NCBI GenBank assembly: GCA_029987115.1
Contig: DALTWK010000008.1
Span: 4,848-68,847 of the forward strand
Reading direction: 5' to 3'
Origin: Methanocorpusculum sp.
Lineage (GTDB): Archaea > Halobacteriota > Methanomicrobia > Methanomicrobiales > Methanocorpusculaceae
Length of the DNA stretch: 64,000 nt
Below are positions 8,605-17,496 of the stretch, in pieces; the stretch's first letter is position 1; every line of letters begins with the position of its first letter. The position numbers were made by a program, and so were the translations under genes. Below the pieces are notes generated by a model that was given only the letters and a program-made list of their open reading frames with translations, was not told where the DNA came from and ran no database searches.

Positions 8605-9918
8605 TCACTTAAAGAGATACGGGAGCAATATAGAGAAGAGAATGAGCATTACAAGGACATAGGAAACAGTTGAACAAACACGATAGGCACTTTCTTCACT
8701 TTTTCCCCGTTTTTTGTAAAAAGCCCCCAAAATTTCTCTTAGAATCTGCCCTCCATCAAATGCCCGAATAGGTAGTGCATTGAATACACCAAGGAGAATA
8801 TTTATCCAGGCTGACCAGAAAAGGAGATGTACTATTCCCCAGAATCCCAAAAATGGTTCTTTTATTACCGCGGGGTCAGGAATGTCTGCTACGAGGAAAC
8901 TAAATGTTGAAGTCCCAGATAATGTGGCAAATGGCATTGAAACAAAACTGAGGGCGGATGATACAAATCCAGAAAGACTCGTGGGATGTGTCAACCCTTC
9001 AAGTGATAATAAGATATTCTGAGGATCTATGAATGATATCCCAACATAACCGCGACCATCAGAAATCGCACTTTCCCCGGGGAGGGCTGAAAGCAGAATA
9101 TCATATTGACAGGATTCCCCCCTGTACTCCCCACTAAAGGATACTAAATCTCCCACATTTGTTTCAGATAGAAGATATACAACTTCCTCTTGTGTTGAGA
9201 CAGGGATACCATTGATATCGTAAATAACGAATCCCTCCGGAAGGTTACCATCTGCAGCAGGGGAACCCGGGTTAACACCCACCACACAAACATGTTCACC
9301 AGGAACGACCATCCCTAACAAACAGGAAAGAATCAGGAGACATATTATGCCAAATACAATATTATTTGTGATTCCCGCTGCAAACATTCGCAATTTAGCC
9401 CCAATCTTCGCAGCTTTTACATCCTCTTCCTTGGGTTCTACAAATGCACCAATTGGGATGACTAATGCGAGAATTCCAGTTGATTTTACCTTTATCCCCT
9501 CAACACGGGCAAGAATTCCATGACCAAACTCATGAATAACCATCGCTAAGATGAGAGATAACCAAACTGCAATCGTAGACGGAACGTAGTCATTTATCCC
9601 AGGAATCAGCAGAAGGTTCTGAACTGCAGTTGGTTCTGGTTTAAGTTGAACAGTCAGTAATGCTGTTATGACGAACAAGATGGTAATGACCACACCCGAC
9701 AATATGGTAAGAATAATGCCTGTTGTTGCATAGGCTTTGAGAAAACGTTTCGGACGAGAAAGAGCGTCAAATATTCCGACATGCTCCGTCTTTATCATAA
9801 TACAGGGACCTGCAAAATCAAAAAGATGCGGGAGAATTTTCTTCGACTTTAACCAATAATACAAAGAAGCATAGAGCATCACTGCAATGATTACTGGTAT
9901 CAGCCAGTCGAAGTCCAT
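8605..9918 (-). CDS. Site-2 protease family (M50) intramembrane metalloprotease with PDZ domain
   Basis: A 437-residue membrane zinc protease. The zinc motif HEFGH is at residues 129-133 inside a membrane helix, and the second motif NALPIRAFDGGQIL lies near residue 380. A PDZ-like domain (about 205-265, with GSPAADGNLPEGFVIYDING) sits between them outside the membrane. Members cut transmembrane segments of regulatory proteins or leftover signal peptides; the substrate here is unknown. It stands alone between psmB and mer on the minus strand. Confidence 0.9.
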   Translation of the reverse strand: MDFDWLIPVIIAVMLYASLYYWLKSKKILPHLFDFAGPCIMIKTEHVGIFDALSRPKRFLKAYATTGIILTILSGVVITILFVITALLTVQLKPEPTAVQNLLLIPGINDYVPSTIAVWLSLILAMVIHEFGHGILARVEGIKVKSTGILALVIPIGAFVEPKEEDVKAAKIGAKLRMFAAGITNNIVFGIICLLILSCLLGMVVPGEHVCVVGVNPGSPAADGNLPEGFVIYDINGIPVSTQEEVVYLLSETNVGDLVSFSGEYRGESCQYDILLSALPGESAISDGRGYVGISFIDPQNILLSLEGLTHPTSLSGFVSSALSFVSMPFATLSGTSTFSFLVADIPDPAVIKEPFLGFWGIVHLLFWSAWINILLGVFNALPIRAFDGGQILREILGAFYKKRGKSEESAYRVCSTVSYVLVMLILFSILLPYLFK

Positions 9919-10002
9919 ATAGAATTATTTGTTACTGAAAGAATAAGAGTTTGTTTAAAAGAGCAGAGATTTTTTGAAAATGAAAATTGGGAAAATCCCA
10001 AT

Positions 10003-10986
10003 TTACATAATCTTACCGAGTAAGCGGATGGAGTTGGTCATGTCCGGTCCAAGTGGGGAACCGAAGATAATCTGAGTAACTCCTGCTTTGGTAAGGTCTT
10101 CACACTTCTGTCTGATGGTGTCCGGGGTACCGCAGATGGTGAATGCGTTCAGTTCTGCGTCACCAACAAGTTCGTTAACGGACTTGAAATCAAAGCGTGC
10201 AAGTGCGTCTTTAATCTTTGCAACGTTTCCAAGGTCGAGACCGTGGCGCTGTAAAAGTGCTTCCGGAGATCCTGCTGCAATGAATGCAGATACAATCTTT
10301 GCTGCCTTCTTTGCTTTCTTCTCATCTTTGTCGATGGAAAGTGCAGTGTATGCTCCAACATCGAAGCCCTTCTTGCCAACTTTCTCACATGCTGCCTTGA
10401 TGATTGGGATTGCAACTTCGAAGTCCTTCGGGTTGGATGCGTTGATTAATGCTCCATCGCCTTTGAGACCTGCGAGCTCGAGTACTTTCGGACCCTGTGC
10501 ACCAACATAGATTGGGATGTTCTTCTTTCCCGGGAGGGTGACACCAGTAAGTTTTGCACCATCGTAGTCGAAGTAGGTCTTTCCACACTTCTTCATTTCT
10601 GCACCGGTGCACATCTCACGGATAGTGTCGATTGCTTCTCCGAGTCTTGCAACTGGCTTTTCTGGGGTGATGCAGAGCTTCGGGAGAGTGGACAGGTCAC
10701 CTGGGCCAATACCGAGGGTTGCACGACCGTCGGAGATTTCATTGAGGGTGCATGCGAAGGATGCCATTGCTGCCGGGGTGTCGGTGAAGGAGTTCATGAT
10801 ACCCGGACCCATCTTCATGGTGGTGGTTGCCTGTGCGACTGCAGTTAAGACTGCGTAGCAGTGTCTGTTGTTATAGTGGTTGGTGATCCATGCGTAGTCA
10901 ATGTCTTTGGACTCTGCGAGTTTACAGAAGTTCACGACCTGCTTGACGTTAATGTTTCCTGGAACGAATTCAATTCCGTAAGACAT
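10003..10986 (-). CDS. mer: 5,10-methylenetetrahydromethanopterin reductase
   Basis: Reduces methylene-H4MPT to methyl-H4MPT with reduced F420 in methanogenesis from CO2. The 327-residue protein has the bacterial-luciferase-like barrel and the family's sequence start (MSYGIEFVPGN), the ITNHYNNRHCYAVL segment, GPGIMNSFTDTPA, and GIGPGDLSTL. Codons are richer in G and C than in neighbouring genes, fitting high expression. It is monocistronic, with a TATA-like element at 11027-11037 and a GAGGTG ribosome site about ten bases before the ATG. Confidence 0.97.
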   Translation of the reverse strand: MSYGIEFVPGNINVKQVVNFCKLAESKDIDYAWITNHYNNRHCYAVLTAVAQATTTMKMGPGIMNSFTDTPAAMASFACTLNEISDGRATLGIGPGDLSTLPKLCITPEKPVARLGEAIDTIREMCTGAEMKKCGKTYFDYDGAKLTGVTLPGKKNIPIYVGAQGPKVLELAGLKGDGALINASNPKDFEVAIPIIKAACEKVGKKGFDVGAYTALSIDKDEKKAKKAAKIVSAFIAAGSPEALLQRHGLDLGNVAKIKDALARFDFKSVNELVGDAELNAFTICGTPDTIRQKCEDLTKAGVTQIIFGSPLGPDMTNSIRLLGKIM

Positions 10987-11026
10987 AGTTCATTACACCT
11001 CATTCTAAAAGTTTCACTGCTCAACA

Positions 11027-11037
11027 TAAATATATTA
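11027..11037 (-). promoter_or_regulatory. TATA box of mer
   Basis: Read on the minus strand the element is TAATATATTTA, about 41-51 bases before the mer ATG. The usual spacing of about 25 bases puts the transcript start near 11005, leaving a leader of about 20 bases that carries the GAGGTG ribosome site. Sequence inspection only. Confidence 0.5.
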
Positions 11038-11138
11038 TCATTTTGAGAAGGGGTTTTAAGCCAAGAAAACCGTTTGTTTTCACTCTGCACGAAAATAAGG
11101 CAGGAGTGAACGTAAAAATCCGCGCTCTGAATATTGAA

Positions 11139-11210
11139 CGGACCTGCCGGGGATCGAACCCGGTTCATTGGGTTCGAAGCCCAATAGGATATCCACTACC
11201 CCACAAGTCC
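11139..11210 (-). tRNA. tRNA-Arg (anticodon TCG)
   Basis: A 72-base minus-strand tRNA. The acceptor arms GGACTTG and CAGGTCC pair with one G-U, the anticodon stem TTGGG/CCCAA closes loop CTTCGAA with anticodon TCG, and the T arm has GGTTCGATCC. The discriminator is G, and CCA is not encoded. It has no intron. It lies upstream of mer on the same strand. Confidence 0.95.
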
Positions 11211-11279
11211 AGTATATTATTATTAGACGTTCTCCCTTTTACCCTTGTTGATAAATATCATATTGACATAAAGATATGT

Positions 11280-11711
11280 ATGGTCCTATCATCTTCAGTT
11301 ATACGGAAAAGACTTTCAGAGGGAAAACTTGGAATTGAACCATTTGCGGAAGAATCACTCCAACCATCATCATATGATTTACGAAGTGCAGAAGATACTA
11401 TTCTGAAAAAAGGAGAGATGACACTCGTTCCCACCATGGAATTTGTATCTCTACCTGAAGACCTTTGTGCAACACTTTGGGGGCGCTCTTCTTTCGGAAG
11501 AAAAGGAGTTACTCTCGGCGCTGGTTACATAGACCCGGGATTTCGCGGAAATCTGACACTTTGTATGGTAAATAACGGTCAAGAAGACATTAAAATTGTC
11601 AAAGGAATGCGGATTGTGCAGATGCTAATTCATCCAATTGAGGGAAGTGTAGAGTCAGCTTATAATGGTCATTATCAAGACAGTCACGGGAAGGTCAACT
11701 CAATACTATAA
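11280..11711 (+). CDS. dUTPase/dCTP deaminase family protein, probably a dUTPase
   Basis: A 143-residue member of the trimeric dUTPase / dCTP deaminase superfamily, which keeps uracil out of DNA. Motifs seen: LQPSSYDLR (27-35), GRSSFGRKG (68-76), GYIDPGFRG (82-90) and the Gln-containing MRIVQMLIHP. In dCTP deaminases a catalytic Glu follows the GFxG strand (usually LTLE). Here the strand reads LTLCM with Cys95, while the dUTPase-type Asp85 is kept. Deamination is therefore doubtful. It is shorter than the usual 180-200 residues. The ATG at 11280 is chosen; the longer frame runs back through the tRNA gene. Confidence 0.8.
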   Translation: MVLSSSVIRKRLSEGKLGIEPFAEESLQPSSYDLRSAEDTILKKGEMTLVPTMEFVSLPEDLCATLWGRSSFGRKGVTLGAGYIDPGFRGNLTLCMVNNGQEDIKIVKGMRIVQMLIHPIEGSVESAYNGHYQDSHGKVNSIL

Positions 11712-11758
11712 CCTCTTTTTCCGATGGATATTTACTCATAAGAATCAATATACAAAAT

Positions 11759-12457
11759 ATGTTAATTGCCATTACCAAACATGCCGGAACTGTGGATGAT
11801 GCAGCAATATGTGAAAGATATAACCATAAAGTAAAAACAATTGAAACAGTAATTCCGATAAAAAACAAAAAGAACATAGAAGACTTCATCAGATCAGCAA
11901 ATAATTGTGAATTTGATGCCATATTTTTCCCAAGTGCTTTTTCTGCAGAGAAGATTGCCCCCGATATTAATCCCCGCCTTGCAACAAAAGTACGAATGAT
12001 TGCAAATGGTCCTCAAACTGCAAAAACTTTACATAACATAGGACTCGCAGCTGAGATGCTACCATTTTTTTATTCCCGTGATTTAATTCCCTATCTCGGG
12101 AAATGGATTCGCGGAAAACGAATTGGAATCCCGCGTGCAGATGTCACCTATTTGAAACTCGCAGAGGAGATAAAAAACGCAGGTGGCATCCCCTGTGAAT
12201 ACAAATGTTATGAAATTATCCCAACTAACGAAGAAGTTGATCTTACTGATTGTGGAGCCATCATTTTCACGAGTCCTGCTGCCTACAAGCTTGCAAAACT
12301 CCCTGCCATTTCAGACAATGTCATTCTTGCTGCAATTGGGGAAGTAACTGCAGATGTTATGATGTATGGAGGACACAAACCATCGGTTGTTGGAGATGGT
12401 TCTATTGAAGGAACCATCAAGGTTCTGAACGCCTGCCTTTGGCAGGAGAGTTTCTAA
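11759..12457 (+). CDS. hemD: Uroporphyrinogen-III synthase-like protein
   Basis: Closes and inverts hydroxymethylbilane to uroporphyrinogen III, the precursor of F430, cobamides and sirohaem. The 232-residue protein has the two-lobed HemD layout: an N-terminal repeat with AIFFPSAFSAEKIA, a middle GKRIGIPRADV hinge, and a C-terminal half with AIIFTSPAAYKLA and ILAAIGEVTADVM. Sequence conservation in this family is weak, so the call rests on the repeated 'SPSA/SPAA' and 'IGxxTA' elements. The stop codon is immediately followed by the ATG of cbf5, so they are coupled. Other hem genes are not nearby. Confidence 0.8.
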   Translation: MLIAITKHAGTVDDAAICERYNHKVKTIETVIPIKNKKNIEDFIRSANNCEFDAIFFPSAFSAEKIAPDINPRLATKVRMIANGPQTAKTLHNIGLAAEMLPFFYSRDLIPYLGKWIRGKRIGIPRADVTYLKLAEEIKNAGGIPCEYKCYEIIPTNEEVDLTDCGAIIFTSPAAYKLAKLPAISDNVILAAIGEVTADVMMYGGHKPSVVGDGSIEGTIKVLNACLWQESF

Positions 12458-13291
12458 ATGGGACAGACAGGAATCCTCCTTGTCGACAAACCGCGCGGAC
12501 CATCGAGCCACCAAGTTGCCGCGTGGGTCGGAGACTTGCTGAAAACAGATGTCGGACATTCCGGAACACTTGATCCGATGGTTTCGGGAGTTCTCGTTGT
12601 AATGTTAGGGAAAGCAGTGCGTTTGGCACCATTGCTTCTCCAGCACGAAAAAGAATACATTGCATGTATGCGGTTGCATGCCGATGTTCCTCGGGAAAAA
12701 ATTGAAGAAGTAATAAAGGAATTTACTGGACGTGTCTATCAGCGCCCACCTCGAAGATCAGCTGTCAAACGATCTCTTCGTATCAGGGTTATCCATCGGA
12801 TTGAGATACTCGACGTTCAAGATCGTCTTGTTCTTATTCGAATACAGTGTGAAGCAGGAACATATATCCGGTCTGTATGTACCCATATTGGCAACATTCT
12901 TGGATGTGGTGCACAAATGATTGAACTGCGTCGCACGATGTCGGGCGGGTTTACTGTTGATCAGTCATATACCTTGCATGAAATCCGCGATGCGGTTGAA
13001 GAAGGAAGGATTTCCGAGATGATTCTCCCTCCGGAAAAAGCAATAGCTGGCATCCCGAGAATAACTATTCGTAAAACAGCGGAAGATGCAATTTTGCATG
13101 GTGCTAAACTCGCAATTCCTGGTATTATTTCGGCAGATTCATTCAAAAAAGGAGACAGTGTTGTTTTGCTGAATCAGGATGGGAAACTCATTGCACTTGC
13201 GAAAACACTTTTTGATAAGGACAAAATGCCGGAGAACAACGGAATAATAGCAGAATCTCTCCGAGTCTTCTCTCCAGAAACAAATCATTAG
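12458..13291 (+). CDS. cbf5: Cbf5/TruB-type tRNA/rRNA pseudouridine synthase
   Basis: The catalytic subunit of the archaeal H/ACA guide RNA-protein complex, which also makes Psi55 in tRNA. The 277-residue protein has the TruB core: DKPRGPSSHQV (9-19), the catalytic Asp in HSGTLDPMVSGVL, YIACMRLH, YQRPPRRSAVKR, and GTYIRSVCTHIG. A PUA domain follows (about 195-260, starting at PRITIRKTAEDAILHGAKL), which marks Cbf5 rather than bacterial TruB. It starts directly after the hemD stop. Confidence 0.93.
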   Translation: MGQTGILLVDKPRGPSSHQVAAWVGDLLKTDVGHSGTLDPMVSGVLVVMLGKAVRLAPLLLQHEKEYIACMRLHADVPREKIEEVIKEFTGRVYQRPPRRSAVKRSLRIRVIHRIEILDVQDRLVLIRIQCEAGTYIRSVCTHIGNILGCGAQMIELRRTMSGGFTVDQSYTLHEIRDAVEEGRISEMILPPEKAIAGIPRITIRKTAEDAILHGAKLAIPGIISADSFKKGDSVVLLNQDGKLIALAKTLFDKDKMPENNGIIAESLRVFSPETNH

Positions 13292-13343
13292 AACCCGCCA
13301 GATTAATAAGGAAGAGAAACCTACATTATTTGCTATTTCTAGT

Positions 13344-13427
13344 GCTGAGGTAGTCTAGTGGTAGGGCGCGGGCCTGGAAAGCCCGTGAGGCGAAAGTCTC
13401 TCGTGAGTTCAAGTCTCACCCTCAGCG
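13344..13427 (+). tRNA. tRNA-Ser (anticodon GGA)
   Basis: An 84-base tRNA with the long variable arm of class II tRNAs. Acceptor arms GCTGAGG and CCTCAGC pair fully, the anticodon stem CGGGC/GCCCG closes loop CTGGAAA with anticodon GGA, and the T arm carries GTTCAAG. The discriminator is G and CCA is not encoded. A T-run follows at once. Confidence 0.95.
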
Positions 13428-13484
13428 TTTTTCAAATAATTTACCCTTACCCTTATAATTTTTCGCACCCAACAATCATAAGAT

Positions 13485-13982
13485 ATGGCAGAGATCGTCA
13501 TCAAAAAACGCCACGCAATAAAAAAAGGACAACTTTCCACACTGATGAAGAAACTATCAGATAATATTGGAGAGGGGGCAAAACTCTACACAGCGCCAAT
13601 GATTGAAATTGCTGAAACAACGTCCAAATTTAATATCTATCTTATAGATAAGAAGCCGTTGTTAATGGAGATGGATGATTGGGCATTTCCAACACTGCGC
13701 GGTGCTGTATTACGCCCGTTCAACGGTAGGAGAATAGTAGTTGACATGGGAGCAGTTCCTTACCTTATTAACGGAGCCGATATCATGCGACCAGGAATCG
13801 TATCTGTCACTGATGATGTTAAAGCAGGACTTCCTGCACTTGTTGTTGATGAAAGTCATGACAAACCACTTTCTGTTGTTATCCCAACCTACGACGCTGA
13901 AGAAATACGTGCGCTGGAGAAAGGAAAAGCTGCAAAGAATATTCACTATATCGGTGATGAGCTTTGGAACATGGAACTCTAA
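13485..13982 (+). CDS. PUA-domain RNA-binding protein
   Basis: A 165-residue protein with a C-terminal PUA domain (about 78-155): a VVDMGAVPYLINGADIMRPGI segment leads into VKAGLPALVVDESHDKPLSVV. The N-terminal half (KKRHAIKKGQLSTLMKKL, about 6-23) matches the pre-PUA domain of MCT-1/Tma20-like proteins, which bind ribosomes and tRNA in eukaryotes. It starts the run PUA protein, sepF, ZPR1-like, Rsm22-like, so a link to translation or rRNA is likely. Confidence 0.85.
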   Translation: MAEIVIKKRHAIKKGQLSTLMKKLSDNIGEGAKLYTAPMIEIAETTSKFNIYLIDKKPLLMEMDDWAFPTLRGAVLRPFNGRRIVVDMGAVPYLINGADIMRPGIVSVTDDVKAGLPALVVDESHDKPLSVVIPTYDAEEIRALEKGKAAKNIHYIGDELWNMEL

Positions 13983-14033
13983 AGAAGAATCAATAAGAAG
14001 ACTTATCTACTTTCTCACGAAATAAACATTTAT

Positions 14034-14405
14034 ATGGGATTCCTTGAATTCGGCAAAAAGGACAAAAAACAGTCCGATGAAGACACATACATGAAACTCG
14101 ACCTTCAGTCTTATGAAGGCGTAGCTGGAGAGGGCGAGCCGGCAACGATGTACGTCAAAGTTGCCTCAATTACAGATATAAAAGAGTGCCCAAAAATTAA
14201 AGACGAAATTTATAATGGAAATATCGTCATTGTTGACATAACGAAATTAAAAGTTGACAAAATAATGTTTGATCGCGTCATGGGTGACCTCAGAGCAGTT
14301 GCGCGTGATGTGAATGGAGATATCATAGGCCTCGGAGACCAACGCTACGTTATTGTTGTTCCAACCGGAGTTCGTATCTCCCGAGAAAAGATTTGCGGAT
14401 ACTAA
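14034..14405 (+). CDS. sepF: Cell division protein SepF
   Basis: Anchors FtsZ to the membrane in archaea that divide with FtsZ. The 123-residue protein starts with a short amphipathic segment (MGFLEFGKK), as in membrane-targeting SepF N-termini, then a linker and the DUF552 core: YVKVASITDIKECPKIKDEI, GNIVIVDITKLKVDKIM, AVARDVNGDIIGLGDQRYVIVVP. No ftsZ is in the window. The stop codon abuts the ZPR1-like start with no gap. Confidence 0.93.
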   Translation: MGFLEFGKKDKKQSDEDTYMKLDLQSYEGVAGEGEPATMYVKVASITDIKECPKIKDEIYNGNIVIVDITKLKVDKIMFDRVMGDLRAVARDVNGDIIGLGDQRYVIVVPTGVRISREKICGY

Positions 14406-14954
14406 ATGCGCCAAATTGTAACTGCTCCGTGTCCAGACTGTGGAAAAAATATGACATTCGTCTATGACACGGAGAATATACCCTATTTTTCAGATATTCT
14501 TCTCATAAGTGGTGTCTGCGATTGTGGTTTCCGGATTGTCGACACCATGGTTCTTAATGAACGTGAACCATGCATGTGGGAATTAGAAGTGTCAACACAG
14601 GAAGAATTAAACGCACGTGTAGTGAGGAGTTCTTCCGCTTCCTTTGAAATACCCGAATTAGGTATTGATGTAAAACCTGGACCTGCATGTAGTGGATTCG
14701 TTTCAAATGTGGAAGGCGTCTTGGCACGAGCGGAAGATGCAGTACAATGTGCCCTTGGTTCTGCTGATGGAGACGAACTGCACCAAGCAATAGAGATTCT
14801 TGAAAAAATCTCCGATGCCAGAAATGGCAAATATACCTTTACATTGAGGGTTACCGACCCTTCAGGAAACTCTGGAATTGTTTCTCCGAAAGCCAAAAAA
14901 ACAAAGCTCGACATCAAACAAGAAGATGGACTTTCCTTCAAACCATATGTCTGA
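14406..14954 (+). CDS. ZPR1 zinc-finger domain protein
   Basis: A 182-residue archaeal protein with one ZPR1-type module, compared with two in eukaryotic ZPR1. The zinc finger is CPDCGKNM with CDCGFR (Cys9, Cys12, Cys38, Cys40), followed by the beta-rich domain (GIDVKPGPACSGFVSNVEGVL) and a helix pair. Eukaryotic ZPR1 is a chaperone for elongation factor eEF1A; a similar role here is inference. It begins immediately after sepF and overlaps the next gene by eight bases. Confidence 0.9.
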   Translation: MRQIVTAPCPDCGKNMTFVYDTENIPYFSDILLISGVCDCGFRIVDTMVLNEREPCMWELEVSTQEELNARVVRSSSASFEIPELGIDVKPGPACSGFVSNVEGVLARAEDAVQCALGSADGDELHQAIEILEKISDARNGKYTFTLRVTDPSGNSGIVSPKAKKTKLDIKQEDGLSFKPYV

Positions 14955-16356
14955 AAATCCACGATATGTCCCAAACGACGAGGAAATTGAGAACTATAAA
15001 TCACTCCTCGCCAACCGAACTTTTCCCCTGCTTGAAAAAATAACAATCAATTATATTGAAAAAATAACTGGAAAAAAATGGGATGACGAAGCAGTACTCG
15101 AAAAAATCAGAACTGCAGTACTATCTCAGAAAGAATCATATTGGAAAGGAGGAGATAAACGCACTATTACCTACAAGGGAGCATACAGTGTCCTTTCCTA
15201 TATGGCATACCAGATGCCGAGTTATGTCCACGAAGTAACTGAACTCTTCGGGGATTTGATTGTCGCAGGACTTGTTCGAAAAAAGATTCGTGTTCTCGAT
15301 GTAGGTTCGGGACCGGGAACCGCAACCATAGGAATTATCCGTGCACTATCCTGTTTCCCTGACATGCAGGCCGAAATAACTGCAGTTGAACAATCGGATA
15401 CACAGCGGGAAGCATATTCCTATGTGATACCGGAAATCGTGACTAAACTTAAATCCAATGTCACGATTGAAAAACAACAAGGATTGGATGTTACCAGAAA
15501 ACTTCCGGACGGAAACTATGACATCATCATTTGCGCGAATATGATTAACGAACTATCCGGTTTGGACATTTCTGGAAAAACTGATCTCGTACTATCCCTC
15601 TCTGAACACTTAACATCAGATGGCAGTCTCATTGTGCTGGAACCAGCGGATTTGGACAATGCTACACAATTGCGCAAAATTGCATGCAACGCAAAAGAGA
15701 GAGGACTTACAATATACTCTCCCTGTAATGATATACGAGGAGTGCACTGTAAAGTATCTCCATGCTGGACATTCCGTTCCTTCGCTGACATCAAACCAAC
15801 GAAGCTCATGTATACTCTCGGCGGTGAAAAAGAAAAATACCGCTTTGTCAATACGGATGTAAAATTCTCATATTCTATCTTCCGTACCGATGGACATCGA
15901 AAATGTGGCTACCGCATTCCGCCTGATGCAAAACGAGCACGCCTTTCACAGATTAAACGTCACGTAGGAAAACGTATTCATGTAACGGTATCTGTGATGT
16001 CAAATGATATCGGCGATATGAAGAATTATCTATACCTGGTATGCGATGGAACCGGTACTGTACCATGTTACCTTGCCCTCCCTGCGTTCCATCGAACACC
16101 TGAGCATGAGGCGCTCCTCACTGCATCATATGGTTCTGTTGTAGCAGTTGATTCCGTCCTTGTCCGCTACAACGAGAAACAAAACGCATACAATCTCCTT
16201 CTTGGAAAAGAGAGTTACTGTCGGTTGATTGCCGGAACACCAATAGGAACACCCTGCCCCGATAAAGTCAAAGCCCTGAAAAAACGGTTTGGAAGTTCAA
16301 GCGTTCATTTCCCAGGGGAGCAGAAAAAGAAAACAAAACGACCACCACAAAAATAG
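14947..16356 (+). CDS. Rsm22-like class I methyltransferase with C-terminal OB-like domain
   Basis: A 469-residue protein of the Rsm22 family, linked to assembly of the small ribosomal subunit. SAM motif I is LDVGSGPGTATIGII (about 118-132), the later ICANMINEL segment fits motif IV, and a Cys-rich stretch (YSPCNDIRGVHCKVSPCWTF) corresponds to the Fe-S or zinc ligands of the family. Beyond residue about 320 is an extra domain with KRHVGKRIHVTVSV and VCDGTGTVPCYL, OB-fold-like. The ATG at 14947 overlaps the ZPR1 gene by eight bases; earlier ATGs exist at 14926 and 14878. Confidence 0.85.
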   Translation: MSENPRYVPNDEEIENYKSLLANRTFPLLEKITINYIEKITGKKWDDEAVLEKIRTAVLSQKESYWKGGDKRTITYKGAYSVLSYMAYQMPSYVHEVTELFGDLIVAGLVRKKIRVLDVGSGPGTATIGIIRALSCFPDMQAEITAVEQSDTQREAYSYVIPEIVTKLKSNVTIEKQQGLDVTRKLPDGNYDIIICANMINELSGLDISGKTDLVLSLSEHLTSDGSLIVLEPADLDNATQLRKIACNAKERGLTIYSPCNDIRGVHCKVSPCWTFRSFADIKPTKLMYTLGGEKEKYRFVNTDVKFSYSIFRTDGHRKCGYRIPPDAKRARLSQIKRHVGKRIHVTVSVMSNDIGDMKNYLYLVCDGTGTVPCYLALPAFHRTPEHEALLTASYGSVVAVDSVLVRYNEKQNAYNLLLGKESYCRLIAGTPIGTPCPDKVKALKKRFGSSSVHFPGEQKKKTKRPPQK

Positions 16357-16392
16357 AATATACGTTGTGGCAAATAAAATGGGATACTAGTC

Positions 16393-17496
16393 ATGGATGA
16401 GAAGGGATTAACAAAAGAAGAAGTAATAGCACACCTTTCCGGGTTTAGATTAAAGGACACACCATCAGATCATATTTTAAGCACTATGTGTGCATACCCA
16501 AATGAAATTGTCAAAGATATCCACACAATGTTTGCACCAACCAACCTTGGTGATCCAGGACTCTACCCGGGAACTGCTGAAATCGAAGAGCGCTTCATTC
16601 AAGAATTAGGAGAGCTTCTCCATTCCAAAACCGCAGGCGGATATGCAACTTCGGGAGGGACAGAATCCAACTTACAGGCAATTCGAATTGCAAAGAAATG
16701 TAAGAAAGTGGAAAAACCTAACATTGTAGTACCAGCATCTGCACATTTTTCTTTTGAAAAAACATGCGATGTTCTTGGAATCGAAATGCGGATTGCACCT
16801 TATGCCAAAGGGAAGTATACGGTGGATACAAACGAAATGGCCGAACTTGTTGACAAAAACACTATTGCCGTTTGTGCAGTAGCCGGTACCACAGAATATG
16901 GTGTTGTTGATGATGTGCCATCTGTCGCAAAGATAGCAGTGGAGAATAATACGTTTTGTCACGTTGATGCGGCTTTCGGAGGATTTGTAATTCCCTTCCT
17001 AGAACAAACGATTCCCTTTGACTTTGCTATTGATGGTGTTTCCTCGATATCTTTGGATCCTCATAAGATGGGAGGAAGTTCTATCCCATGCGGCTGTCTT
17101 CTTTTAAAAGACGCTGAAGAATTAAATGTATTGAGTGTAGATACCCCGTACCTTACCGTTAAATCAGAATTTACGCTCTCCGGAACCAGACCTGGTGCGG
17201 ATGTTGCTGGAGCTTATGCCATACTAAAATACTTAGGAAAAGACGGTTTTCGTGATATTGTTGCGGGGTGCATGGAAAATACGAGACGGCTTGTTGAAGG
17301 TATGGAGGCATTCGGTTACCATCGAGTAATAGATCCCGTTCTGAATCTTGCAACTTTTGAAAATGGAGAAATTCCAAAAGGATGGAAAGTATCACATACA
17401 AGAAACAATCATCTTCGATTCGTGCTGATGCCGCATGTTACACATGACGTAATTGAAGATTTTCTGATAGCTGTATCCAACCTTCAGAGAAGCTGA
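16393..17496 (+). CDS. mfnA: L-tyrosine/L-aspartate decarboxylase
   Basis: A PLP enzyme that makes tyramine for methanofuran and may also make beta-alanine for coenzyme A. The 367-residue protein has GGYATSGGTESNLQAIRIA (82-100), HVDAAFGGFV (190-199) and the PLP-binding Lys225 in SLDPHKMG. The length fits the archaeal group II decarboxylases. It is monocistronic and converges with the NCS2 permease gene, overlapping it by 13 bases at the 3' ends. Confidence 0.93.
   Translation: MDEKGLTKEEVIAHLSGFRLKDTPSDHILSTMCAYPNEIVKDIHTMFAPTNLGDPGLYPGTAEIEERFIQELGELLHSKTAGGYATSGGTESNLQAIRIAKKCKKVEKPNIVVPASAHFSFEKTCDVLGIEMRIAPYAKGKYTVDTNEMAELVDKNTIAVCAVAGTTEYGVVDDVPSVAKIAVENNTFCHVDAAFGGFVIPFLEQTIPFDFAIDGVSSISLDPHKMGGSSIPCGCLLLKDAEELNVLSVDTPYLTVKSEFTLSGTRPGADVAGAYAILKYLGKDGFRDIVAGCMENTRRLVEGMEAFGYHRVIDPVLNLATFENGEIPKGWKVSHTRNNHLRFVLMPHVTHDVIEDFLIAVSNLQRS

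Noticed and set aside
11043..11279. N-terminal extension of the dUTPase-like protein
   Set aside because: The extension runs through the tRNA-Arg gene. The ATG at 11280 starts the family sequence.
14483..15046. Minus-strand frame of 187 codons over the ZPR1 and Rsm22 genes
   Set aside because: It is antisense to two genes with clear motifs and shows no domain of its own.
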